Source: an uncultured Methanoregula sp.
Lineage (GTDB): Archaea; Halobacteriota; Methanomicrobia; Methanomicrobiales; Methanospirillaceae
Length of the DNA stretch: 64,000 nucleotides
Assembly (NCBI RefSeq): GCF_963662735.1
Contig: NZ_OY759744.1
Span: 1,158,153-1,222,152, forward strand
Reading direction: 5' to 3'
The first letter of the stretch is position 1, and each line of letters opens with the position of its first letter. Under the pieces are notes generated by a model that worked only from the letters and a program-made list of their open reading frames with translations, was not told the origin of the DNA and did not search any database. This document shows positions 51,928 to 60,908 of this stretch, piece after piece. A program made the translations under genes and the position numbers.

Positions 51928-52653
51928 TCAAATGGATCCGGCCCGGTCGCAGCCTTTGCAGGCAAGGCAGACTTCTTTGATCGGCTGGATCAGTGCGCCC
52001 TTTTTGCAGAACGGCTCAATATCGTGTGCATCACGGATGTAATAGATATGCGGGACGAGAGAGATGTGGGTATAGGTTCCGCAGGGAACTCCGAGCTGGT
52101 CAGCAATAGATTTCTGGAGCTGGACAAGGGCATACATATTGGCTCCTGCGGCCGTGAGCATATCATTTGACCGGAAGATTACCCGCATATCCAGCCTGCC
52201 GTCACGAATAACGCACTGGATGAGCTGGAGGCAGGGGCAGTCGTCGAGTTTCTCATCGATAACCGGGTTCCAGGTAATGGCGATAGCTCTCCGGGTTTCC
52301 GGGGATGACCTGAGTTTTTCGACAATATAGGCTATCTGGTCGACATGTACCGGCTGACCATCCACAACCAGCTTCTCGCCCCAGTCAAAGAGCCTGCCGT
52401 GATAATCGTATTCAAAGGAGGCGTGCGAGCCCTGCAGCAGGTCCTTTGCGTACTGCTCGACAAATCTCTGCTGGAACCGGGAGCTCGGGCTTGTCATCGG
52501 ATCTGCGAGGGGGGTATCGACCTGCAGTGCGATCTCTTCGAATTCTACGGTAGCTTCGGCATTTTCTGTCCGGAGGAGCCAGCCTTTTTCCAGGATCATT
52601 TTGACTACCAGCTCGTGTGCCCTTCCGATGCTGGGTGCCCGGATAATTCTCAT
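51928..52653 (-). CDS. thyA: Thymidylate synthase, archaeal ThyA-type
   Basis: Methylates dUMP to dTMP with a folate or methanopterin C1 donor. The catalytic cysteine is C141 in CPCLQLIQ, RSNDMLTAAGANMYALVQLQ is the dUMP/cofactor block, and HISLVPHIYY closes the active site. The 241-residue protein is the short archaeal form. C-terminal cysteines (CLACKGCDRAG) are an unusual extra. It is monocistronic. Confidence 0.88.
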   Translation of the reverse strand: MRIIRAPSIGRAHELVVKMILEKGWLLRTENAEATVEFEEIALQVDTPLADPMTSPSSRFQQRFVEQYAKDLLQGSHASFEYDYHGRLFDWGEKLVVDGQPVHVDQIAYIVEKLRSSPETRRAIAITWNPVIDEKLDDCPCLQLIQCVIRDGRLDMRVIFRSNDMLTAAGANMYALVQLQKSIADQLGVPCGTYTHISLVPHIYYIRDAHDIEPFCKKGALIQPIKEVCLACKGCDRAGSI

Positions 52654-52735
52654 GCAAATAGGTGTGTCACAGTATATTGTATAAGTGTTGCATCTGCAGG
52701 AGCTGTTTTTCTATGGTTCTCTATGGGGTTGCTTA

Positions 52736-53231
52736 CTTAGTATCTTAGTTGTGCGTTTTTGCAGAGTCTGTATATATGATCTAAAGAAAAATTAGAAACA
52801 GTCTCTAAATCAACAACCATTGTAGCGTATCCGGTTTAAATTCATACAAATGTATAGTCGTTGCAAAAATTATTTCATCAATAATTATAAATTAACCTAT
52901 TACTGCAATAATTATAGTCGTACTTACCCGGTAACAGAATGCGCGACATATATACGATCTTCAAAGAGTGTGTTGAGATATCACTCTCCGGAAAGACCCT
53001 TGGATTGCATGGATAAAATCAAAAATCTTGCCACGAATTTAGAATCAGGGCTCAAATTACGCCCGAATTGGCCGGTAAAATCAACCACAAAGGATATATT
53101 AGCTCTTTTACAAATACTCTTTCATATTCCGTCAAAACGGAGTATGGGGCTCGTAGAATCGTTATTCGGCATTTGTCGAAAGCGATTCGCGGCTTGAATT
53201 GTATGATGTAATCTTTGGAGGAATTGAAATA
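52736..53231 (+). promoter_or_regulatory. AT-rich upstream region of the S-layer gene
   Basis: Between thyA and the S-layer gene I see no gene. The stretch is very AT-rich and contains direct repeats: CAATAATTATA at 52879-52889 and 52906-52916, and TATAGTCGT at 52853-52861 and 52913-52921. GGATATATTAGC near 53092 is a TATA candidate, giving a leader of about 115 bases with a stem ATTCCGT-CAAA-ACGGAGT. GGAGG near 53217 is the ribosome-binding site. This fits strong, perhaps regulated, expression. Confidence 0.5.
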
Positions 53232-56012
53232 ATGACTAAGCGATTTACTATCGCACTCGTTGCACTCGCACTTTTTGTGCTCGTTGCAGTAATGCCGGCA
53301 TCGGCCGCTTACTACAACACTTCACCTGTTATCAACCAGGGTGCAACAGTGTTTATTGGTGAGCAGGGGTTAAATCTGACCACTGCCATTCACTATGCAG
53401 AAGGAACACCTGTTACTAATGCCCCCCTTAACACCTCGATCGGCTGGTGGGCATCGGCAGCAACGATTACCAGCTCAGCACCGACCAAGTCCATCGATCT
53501 CGCATCACGCTACACGTCCCTGACCGTAGCACCGTCAGATTTCGTTGGATATGCCGGAAACTGGTATCTCCTTAACGGATCGGCAGTAATTATTGCCCCC
53601 GGCAAGACTGCCCCTCTGGCTGTAATTGTCGCCGCAGATCCAACGCTTGACGTTAAGATCTGGGACTTCAACCAGGCAACCGACATGACTGGGAAATCTG
53701 TCCCGCAGGGCGAGTACCTTGGTTTCCGCATTGAGACCAACATGTACCCAGCACTGGACAACCGCTACCGTTCAACCGTTTATGGCAACAGAAACGCTCA
53801 GACGGAAGGTACTGTAGCCGGCCAGGTCACTACCAGCGATGGTTTCATCGATATCAAGGTAAAGGATGAGTCCGGAACGACCTACACCGCTCTCTATAAC
53901 GATGCAAGCTCAACCGCTACTGACATCACCCGTCAGAACGTTTCGTTCCAGCCCTTCACCTGGGGTGACGGCACTGCCCTCCCCTGGATGCTGAACCAGA
54001 ACTGGTCAACCGGTAAGCTTGTAAACGGCCAGTATGCATACCCGGTCGGAACCTACACTGTCACTGTTGAGTCCAAGCTCAACAACATGAAGGACAACTA
54101 CAAGAATGCAGGTGCAGACTACACCGGCAAGACTGTTTCATCGACCCAGACCGTCCAGCTCGTTTCCGATACACTGAAGATCGAGGCAAACAAGGACTCA
54201 GTCGTCCGCAGCAAGCCGTTCTCGGTTACCATCACAGGCAAGCCCAACACCCAGTATCACGTATGGGTCAAGGGTACCAGCACCATGAAAGGTGGCTACG
54301 ATGACCAGCCTCCGTTCGTCAACCTGAACCAGGATGGCGTTAAGACTGATGCTACCCCCTATCCCGATGCAGGTCCAACTGCATACCAGATCAGCGGCAG
54401 CTCGGCTGGTGGGTACAACTACCAGAATGCAGGATCCACCACTACCCGTGTCTGGGACGATGTTGCCCACGGTACTACTACCGGCACCATTGCCACCCTC
54501 GGTAACGGTTCTTTCCTGAGCGCCAACGTCACAACTTCCGTATCCGGTACGAGAACTGTTGAGTTCCTTACCACCAACTGGACCAAGGCTCAGAAGTACA
54601 CGATCCATGTTGAGAAGTACGATGGAGTTCAGTACAAGAGCGATGAGGTAGATGTGAAGGTCGAGAAGGGCGCAGTCACCATCGTGGCAGCCGGCGACCA
54701 GAGCTATTACCTTGGCGAAGAGATCAAGCTCTCCGGTACGAACACCGAGACTTACAAGACCTACCTGTTCCTTGTCGGACCCAACCTGCCCACCAATGGT
54801 GCAAACATTGCAAAACAGGATCCGAGGAACTTCAAAGTAGTAAGCAACGACGTGACCACATTCCAGGCCGCTGATGTCCAGGGTGACAACACCTGGTCTT
54901 GGAAGTGGGGAACTGCGAGCTATGCACTCGATGCAGGCTCTTACACTATCTATGCAGTGAGCCAGCCCAAGTCGAAGGATGACCTGAGCCAGGCAGCCTA
55001 CGGCACGGTTTCCATTGTTATCAAGAAGCCGTTCGTATCAGCAACTGCATCCCAGTCCACCGTTGCACAGGGAGATCAGATCTTCATCACCGGTACCGCA
55101 GAAGGCCAGCCCTCAAAGGGTGTCCAGATCTGGGTGCTCGGTAAGAACTACCCGAAGTCCATTGACGATGTCAAGACTCAGTCCGTGAACTCTGATGGCT
55201 CGTTCAAGTACGAAATCACCCGTGACACCACCAAGGGTCTCTACGAGGGTCAGTACTTCGTCGTTGTTCAGCACCCGATGCAGAACGCCATCTTTGATGT
55301 CGTGGCACAGTCTGGAACCGGCAGCGATGCAGGCAAGACTGTAGTCATGAACATGCAGCTCGGCACTGCCGGCACGGGAACCAAGGTCTTCACGCTCCTC
55401 GGAGCAGGAAGCCTCCAGGGATCAGATGCAGCTGAAGCACTTGTCCAGGGAATCAACGACCCCAACGTCGATGATACCTACACCAAGCTCCAGTTCATCA
55501 TCGAGACCCCCAAGATCACCATTGCCCCGATCAGCGACAAGCACGTCGGTGACAAGTTCACCATCACTGCAACCACAAACCTGCAGGTAGATGACGACGT
55601 ACTCGTCCAGGTCGTTTCATCATCGTTCAAGCCGACTCAGAAGAGCCAGAGCGGCGAGTTCAGCGGCGCAGGCCAGACAATCAAGGTCAAGAAGGGCGAC
55701 AGCGGCCTTAACACGCTTTCCATCGATGTTGATGCATCGTCATTCAAACCCGATGAGTACCTTGTTACCATGTCCGGTGTGCTTGTAACTGCAAGTGACT
55801 CTGCACTGTTCAATGTTCTTGAAGGAACTGCCCCAACTGCAGTCCCGTCAGTAACTGCAACCGCAGTAGCACCCGTCACGACCGCAGCAACCATCGTCCC
55901 AGTCACCACAGTCCCGACCCCGGTCCCGACCACCAAGTCGCCCGGCTACGGTGCACTGATTGCGCTGATTGGCCTTGGTGCAGTTGCATTCATCGTCGTG
56001 CGCAGGCACTGA
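53232..56012 (+). CDS. S-layer glycoprotein
   Basis: Main cell-surface protein, 926 residues. A signal peptide ends near ASAA-YYN (about residue 26). The N-terminus (YYNTSPVINQGATVFIGEQGLNLT) matches the DUF3821/MEMAR-type S-layer family. Many N-x-S/T sequons occur. A Thr/Pro/Val-rich stalk precedes a PGF-CTERM-like tail: SPGYGALIALIGLGAVAFIV and RRH, with PGY in place of PGF. Archaeosortase would cut this tail. The GGAGG site is well placed before ATG 53232. Confidence 0.92.
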   Translation: MTKRFTIALVALALFVLVAVMPASAAYYNTSPVINQGATVFIGEQGLNLTTAIHYAEGTPVTNAPLNTSIGWWASAATITSSAPTKSIDLASRYTSLTVAPSDFVGYAGNWYLLNGSAVIIAPGKTAPLAVIVAADPTLDVKIWDFNQATDMTGKSVPQGEYLGFRIETNMYPALDNRYRSTVYGNRNAQTEGTVAGQVTTSDGFIDIKVKDESGTTYTALYNDASSTATDITRQNVSFQPFTWGDGTALPWMLNQNWSTGKLVNGQYAYPVGTYTVTVESKLNNMKDNYKNAGADYTGKTVSSTQTVQLVSDTLKIEANKDSVVRSKPFSVTITGKPNTQYHVWVKGTSTMKGGYDDQPPFVNLNQDGVKTDATPYPDAGPTAYQISGSSAGGYNYQNAGSTTTRVWDDVAHGTTTGTIATLGNGSFLSANVTTSVSGTRTVEFLTTNWTKAQKYTIHVEKYDGVQYKSDEVDVKVEKGAVTIVAAGDQSYYLGEEIKLSGTNTETYKTYLFLVGPNLPTNGANIAKQDPRNFKVVSNDVTTFQAADVQGDNTWSWKWGTASYALDAGSYTIYAVSQPKSKDDLSQAAYGTVSIVIKKPFVSATASQSTVAQGDQIFITGTAEGQPSKGVQIWVLGKNYPKSIDDVKTQSVNSDGSFKYEITRDTTKGLYEGQYFVVVQHPMQNAIFDVVAQSGTGSDAGKTVVMNMQLGTAGTGTKVFTLLGAGSLQGSDAAEALVQGINDPNVDDTYTKLQFIIETPKITIAPISDKHVGDKFTITATTNLQVDDDVLVQVVSSSFKPTQKSQSGEFSGAGQTIKVKKGDSGLNTLSIDVDASSFKPDEYLVTMSGVLVTASDSALFNVLEGTAPTAVPSVTATAVAPVTTAATIVPVTTVPTPVPTTKSPGYGALIALIGLGAVAFIVVRRH

Positions 56013-56180
56013 ACTAAAATCCAAATCTAAATTTTTTTAGTTAATTCACTGGGTTTCCAGTGCTGTTTTAATCAGAATCACGTACTTCTCGACTGGCATC
56101 TTTTTATTGTTCCAGCAGTCAAGATAGTTGTATACAGACCGCCTCTACACGGGGATGTATGCCGACGGGTGATTCTGAAA

Positions 56181-57704
56181 ATGAAAATGATTGCAAAAGT
56201 TCTTGATATCGCAACGAGAGGCATTCTTCTCAACCGGCTTGACGCACGTAGTATCGGAGTTCTCAACGGGGACCGTGTCCAGATCATCAACCCGAAAAAT
56301 GGCGTATCGGTTGCCGCGTTCGTGGAAACCACGTCGACAATAGCCCAGCAGGGCACCGGGGGGATTTTCCGGATAACCAATGAACGTCTGCACCTCGGGG
56401 ACGGGGACGAGATAGAAATCCGGGAAGCCGGCAGGCCCGCATCCCTTGATTTCATCAAAAAGAAGATGGATGGCGGGCGGCTGACAAAAGAAGAGACGCT
56501 GACGATCATCAAGGATGTTGTGAGTGATGATCTTTCACCGGCTGAGCTTACGGCGTTTATTACTGCCTCCTATATCAATCCCCTTGATATGGACGAGGTT
56601 GAAAACCTCACCCGTGCAATGGTGGAAACCGGGGAACAGATCAAATTCCCCTCCCGCCCGATTGTCGATAAACATTCCATCGGGGGAGTACCCGGTAACA
56701 AGATCTCATTTCTCGTTGTTCCTATCATTGCTGCAAGTGGATTGAAAATCCCAAAAACCAGCTCACGTGCCATTACGGGTGCGGGTGGTACTGCTGACCT
56801 CATGGAGGTACTGGCATTTGTCGAGTTCTCATCGGCAGAAGTACAGCAGATGACCGAGAAAATCGGGGGATGTATTGTCTGGGGAGGGGCTACAAACATT
56901 GCGCCAGCTGACGATCGCATCATCATCCAAGAATATCCGTTCAAGATCGATGCACGGGGCCAGATGCTGGCAAGTGTCATGGCCAAAAAATTTGCCGTTG
57001 GGGCCAATATCGTTGTAATTGATATTCCCGTTGGCCAGCATACCAAGGTGGCGACCATGCAGGAGGGTAGGAAACTTGCCCGGGAATTTATCGAGCTGGG
57101 AGAACGCCTCAATATGAAAGTCGAATGCGCCCTCACCTATGGGGACATACCTGTCGGTCACAGTATCGGCCCGAAGCTCGAAGTCATTGAAGCGTTACGC
57201 GTGCTGGAAGGTGCAACTGAGCCCAATTCCTTCATCCAGAAGAGCCTGTCGATTGCGGGTATTGCCCTTGAAATGTCCGGAAAAGCCCCGCGGGGTAGTG
57301 GTACTGCCATGGCACAGGATATTCTCACGAGCGGAAAAGCCTTGGAAAAATTCCGCAGGATCATTGAGATCCAGGGAGGAGATCCCAATATTAAATCCTC
57401 GGACATAATTCCCGGTGAACACCAGTATGTAGTAAAATCTCCGGCATCGGGATATGTGATCGAGATGAACAACACCTCCCTCATCACCCTTGCACGGACT
57501 GCCGGGGCACCCCACGATCGGGGTGCCGGAATATTGCTCCACGCGAAAAAAGGCAAACTGGTCAAATCTGGCGATCCGCTCTTTACCCTCTATGCAGACC
57601 GGAGCTGGCGTCTCCAGAATGCAATAGAAGAGGGACGGAGACTCATGCCCGTCCTTGTTGAGGGCATGCTGCTCGACCGGGTTCCTTCAATTACGGAGAT
57701 ATAG
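56181..57704 (+). CDS. deoA: AMP phosphorylase
   Basis: Splits AMP, CMP or UMP with phosphate to ribose 1,5-bisphosphate, feeding the AMP pathway to RubisCO or nucleotide salvage. The core [42 protein letters not shown]-like and IVVIDIPVG motifs are typical of the thymidine-phosphorylase-related archaeal family. A 70-residue N-terminal domain is present. An SD-like GGTGAT 7 bases before ATG 56181 supports this start; 507 residues. Confidence 0.94.
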   Translation: MKMIAKVLDIATRGILLNRLDARSIGVLNGDRVQIINPKNGVSVAAFVETTSTIAQQGTGGIFRITNERLHLGDGDEIEIREAGRPASLDFIKKKMDGGRLTKEETLTIIKDVVSDDLSPAELTAFITASYINPLDMDEVENLTRAMVETGEQIKFPSRPIVDKHSIGGVPGNKISFLVVPIIAASGLKIPKTSSRAITGAGGTADLMEVLAFVEFSSAEVQQMTEKIGGCIVWGGATNIAPADDRIIIQEYPFKIDARGQMLASVMAKKFAVGANIVVIDIPVGQHTKVATMQEGRKLAREFIELGERLNMKVECALTYGDIPVGHSIGPKLEVIEALRVLEGATEPNSFIQKSLSIAGIALEMSGKAPRGSGTAMAQDILTSGKALEKFRRIIEIQGGDPNIKSSDIIPGEHQYVVKSPASGYVIEMNNTSLITLARTAGAPHDRGAGILLHAKKGKLVKSGDPLFTLYADRSWRLQNAIEEGRRLMPVLVEGMLLDRVPSITEI

Positions 57705-57744
57705 ACCGATGTCCTGATATATGAGCAGATGTGGATATTTTAGC

Positions 57745-59139
57745 ATGTATAGTCATAGACATCGTTTCCTTTTTGCCCTGCTGTGTCTCGTTCTTCTCTG
57801 CAGTGCGGCACAGGCAACGACGAACCTCATGATTACTGTGCAGGACAGTCTCGATAATTCCTCTATTTCGCACGCAACAGTATTCCTTAATGGCGCGGAT
57901 TACGCCAGGACCAATGCGAATGGCCAGGTGTACGTCACTCATCTCGGAGAGAATGATCAAAGAGTCCAGATCACCATGAACGGCTATGATGACTGGCAGC
58001 AGACTATCAGTAAAAATGCAACATCCGTTTTGGCATTATTGAACCGTAAAACACTCACCCTCAAGGTGAACCTTTACGATTCGGATACACTGAGTCCCGT
58101 CTCCGGTGCCAACGTCAACCTCACTCTTGGAAATGTGTCACTTGGAAGACAGACGGATACTACGGGTTCTGCCTCCTTTGGAGTCAATGCACTGAACCTT
58201 TATTCCATCAATATTGACGCCAATAATTACCAGCCTCGGAGCGGAACCATCGATGTCGGGTCGACAAACCGCGAAGTCCAGTACTGGCTTCTCCCCGGGA
58301 ACCGGTTTTCTTTCATTGTAAAAGATAAGGATACCCAGGAGGCAATTCAGGATGCTGAGGTTCGTATCGATAGTATTCTTGCAGGAAAAACGGATTCACG
58401 TGGGATCCTCAACACCCCGGTCACACGGGGCCGATCATATACCGTTCAGATAACAAAGCCGGGTTACCAGACCCTGACTGAAACCCGGCTCATCAGCGAG
58501 TCGGATGCTTTAACCACCATGACAATATCAAAGGCTCCTATCGGGGCATTTGTGTATGTTTACGATGAAAGCCGGACTCCGCTGAGTGGGGCAGATGTTT
58601 TTATCAATGGAAGCCAGTCAGGAACCACGAATGAGTTCGGGCGCAGTAATTTCCCCAGTCTTGTGACCGGTGCATATCTCCTTGAAGTTAAAAAAGCCGG
58701 CTATATCTCGGTCAGCAAGGCGATAACCGTTGTTGATCAGGGCAAGGACTATACCTTCACTCTTCCCTATGAAAGTGCTGCACTGTCGATATTTGTCCAT
58801 GATAAAGATCAAAAAGTAGTGCCAGGCGCGTCAATTCTCCTGAATGGGAATTCTGCCGGGACTACGGATGACAACGGCCAGTATACCACCCATATCAAAT
58901 TCAACTCAGTTTACAATATCACCGCCACCAAAGACGGATACCAGTCGGCATCGGTCTCAAAGCAGGTCGTGCAGGGGAATGCTACGGATTCAGTCACCCT
59001 TGTAATCGAGAAGAATCTTGATCTCGGTCTGGTCTCAATGGTAATTCTGGGTGCAGTCTGCGTCCTGATCCTGTTTATCGTAATACGGATGATCGCTCAT
59101 AAGAGACGACGGCACGTAACGAGAAGAAACGAGATCTAA
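57745..59139 (+). CDS. Membrane-anchored repeat protein with carboxypeptidase-regulatory-like domains
   Basis: A 464-residue protein with a signal peptide (ALLCLVLLCSAAQA), five to six tandem Ig-like/PEGA-like units of about 80 residues (typical pattern GA-x-V-x-x-N-G-x-x-x-G-x-T-[DN]-x-x-G), a membrane helix near the end (VSMVILGAVCVLILFIVIRM) and an Arg-rich tail. It should display the repeats outside the cell. It shares this style with the PEGA protein at 7934-9526. Start at 57745 preferred over 57721, because it begins the signal peptide. Confidence 0.78.
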   Translation: MYSHRHRFLFALLCLVLLCSAAQATTNLMITVQDSLDNSSISHATVFLNGADYARTNANGQVYVTHLGENDQRVQITMNGYDDWQQTISKNATSVLALLNRKTLTLKVNLYDSDTLSPVSGANVNLTLGNVSLGRQTDTTGSASFGVNALNLYSINIDANNYQPRSGTIDVGSTNREVQYWLLPGNRFSFIVKDKDTQEAIQDAEVRIDSILAGKTDSRGILNTPVTRGRSYTVQITKPGYQTLTETRLISESDALTTMTISKAPIGAFVYVYDESRTPLSGADVFINGSQSGTTNEFGRSNFPSLVTGAYLLEVKKAGYISVSKAITVVDQGKDYTFTLPYESAALSIFVHDKDQKVVPGASILLNGNSAGTTDDNGQYTTHIKFNSVYNITATKDGYQSASVSKQVVQGNATDSVTLVIEKNLDLGLVSMVILGAVCVLILFIVIRMIAHKRRRHVTRRNEI

Positions 59140-59389
59140 CTTTTTTCTCAATTGTCAAATTATTCCTTTACATTATCCGGGCTACCGGGCAACGGGTATG
59201 CAGCATTTCACCCATCGTTATTGCTGATATGCAGGTATATAATCAGATTATTTTCTGTTACCCTGCTTGGCGTAGAGTAACTGGCATGAATTGATATCAG
59301 GACCAAAATACGGGGCCTTCTTTTCAAAAATCCCCAAACGCGTCAAATGAAATATTCGGGTAATTCTTTGGCATACCCTGGAAAAACAA

Positions 59390-59461
59390 CGGACCCAGCG
59401 GGAATCGAACCCGCGTCCTTGGGTTCGAAGCCCAAGAGGATATCCTCTACCCCATGGATCC
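59390..59461 (-). tRNA. tRNA-Arg (TCG)
   Basis: Minus strand. Acceptor GGATCCA/TGGGTCC with one G-T pair, anticodon stem TTGGG/CCCAA around CTTCGAA (TCG), T arm GCGGG-TTCGATT-CCCGC, discriminator G. No intron. Confidence 0.93.
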
Positions 59462-59517
59462 TTCTCATCATCTATACATCAAAAGATATTAAGTATTTTC
59501 TACCGATACACTACTGA

Positions 59518-59955
59518 ATGATTCTCTCCGCATCAGAATATGCCCGCCGGATTGATCAGCAATCCCCTGGAGGAAAACTCATCATCAATCCCTACCATAC
59601 TGCCTGCCAGCAACCGGCATCCTATGATCTCAGGGCAGATTCTGACATGACGTTACCCCGGGGAACCTGTACCCTGGTGCCAACACTTGAGTGGATCGAA
59701 CTCCCGATGGATCTTGCCGGGACCCTCCGTTGCCGCTCATCGTTTGGCCGGCGCGGGGTTCTCCTGGGAGCCGGATTCGTTGACCCGGGTTTTCGTGGTC
59801 AGCTAACTCTCTGTCTGACCAATCTTGGAACTGATGATATTACCCTGCATAAGAATGACCGGGTGGTCCAGATGATCCTTCACGAAGTCAGGAACAGTGA
59901 CAAGGTTTACGAAGGCCGTTATCAGGACAGTCTGGGAGCAGTTGAGGCCAGATAA
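59518..59955 (+). CDS. dUTPase/dCTP deaminase-family protein, probably dUTPase only
   Basis: A 145-residue trimer-fold nucleotidohydrolase. The motifs RCRSSFGRRG (71-80) and AGFVDPGFRGQLTL follow the Dcd/Dut family. The dUTPase aspartate is kept (D89), but the deaminase glutamate, ten residues further on, is replaced by C99. In dCTP deaminases that glutamate is essential, so this protein probably hydrolyses dUTP (and perhaps dCTP) but does not deaminate. It lacks the usual 30-50 C-terminal residues. It is followed after two bases by nrpR. Confidence 0.8.
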   Translation: MILSASEYARRIDQQSPGGKLIINPYHTACQQPASYDLRADSDMTLPRGTCTLVPTLEWIELPMDLAGTLRCRSSFGRRGVLLGAGFVDPGFRGQLTLCLTNLGTDDITLHKNDRVVQMILHEVRNSDKVYEGRYQDSLGAVEAR

Positions 59956-59957
59956 CT

Positions 59958-60908
59958 ATGATCCGAACCGAACGAAAATATATTGAAATTTTACGTATTC
60001 TCAAGGAACATCAGGATCCGATGGGTGCCAAACGGTTATCGGAACTGATGGCGGAGCGGGGTTTCATCCTGAGCGACCGGGCAGTGCAGTACTACCTCAG
60101 TTATCTCGATACCATGGGGTTCACTGAAAAAGTCGGAAACCAGGGAAGAATTCTGACCCCTATCGGGATGGCGGAGACCGATAATGCACTTGTTGATGAC
60201 CGGATTGGATTTATCATATCGAAGCTTGAACGCCTCGCGTACCGGAGTACCTTCGATCCATCAACCAGTACCGGCGATGTTGCGTACAACCTGTCCATGG
60301 TACCGGCAGAACAGTTTGAACCGGCAAAAGCAGCATTCGATGATATTGTCAAAGCTGGCTGCGGATTTTTTAATTCTTACCGGATCATTGAACGCGATCC
60401 TCGGATTCCTCCGGGCTATATTGGATTTATCACGATCTGCAGTATCTCCATGGATGGGGTATTCCAGCGCAAGGGTATCCCTGTAAAAATGGCATTCGGC
60501 GGGAGACTTGAGATTGAGGACGGGACACCCCGGCGTTTTCGGGATCTGATCGGGTACCGGGGTACAACTATAGATCCTCTCGAGTTATTCATTTCATCCG
60601 GGCTTACCTCCATCACCAGCTACACCAAGTCAAAGACCGGTATTGCGCTGGCGAACGTAAGAGAAGTGCCCTGTTCGGCACGAGAACCGGTCGAAGAGAC
60701 CATACAGCTCATGAATGCCTGTGGTTTTGTGTTTCCTGTCACCCTGGGGAATCAGGTGTTCAATCTTCCTCATAATCCCTACCGCCTGTCAATTGTGGCA
60801 TTCAGCGGCCTGAACTATATCGGGAACGTTGTAGAAAAAGGCATAGAGATCAAAACGGAAATCGGTGCCGGGAATATCCAGTTCTCGAAAGTGATGGAGA
60901 CTAATTAA
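59958..60908 (+). CDS. nrpR: Nitrogen-regulatory repressor NrpR (one-domain type)
   Basis: Represses nitrogen-assimilation genes and is relieved by 2-oxoglutarate. The first 70 residues form a winged HTH (ILRILKEHQDPMGAKRLSELM, ILSDRAVQYYLSYLDTMGF), then one NRD (DUF128) domain to residue 316. Longer NrpR versions have two NRD domains or a separate partner subunit, which is not seen nearby. It is convergent with the FtsZ/CetZ-like gene, the stops abutting. Confidence 0.88.
   Translation: MIRTERKYIEILRILKEHQDPMGAKRLSELMAERGFILSDRAVQYYLSYLDTMGFTEKVGNQGRILTPIGMAETDNALVDDRIGFIISKLERLAYRSTFDPSTSTGDVAYNLSMVPAEQFEPAKAAFDDIVKAGCGFFNSYRIIERDPRIPPGYIGFITICSISMDGVFQRKGIPVKMAFGGRLEIEDGTPRRFRDLIGYRGTTIDPLELFISSGLTSITSYTKSKTGIALANVREVPCSAREPVEETIQLMNACGFVFPVTLGNQVFNLPHNPYRLSIVAFSGLNYIGNVVEKGIEIKTEIGAGNIQFSKVMETN

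Noticed and set aside
52850-53197. 115-residue frame upstream of the S-layer gene.
   Set aside because: AT-driven composition (Tyr/Asn/Lys), no SD site, and overlaps the promoter and leader region.
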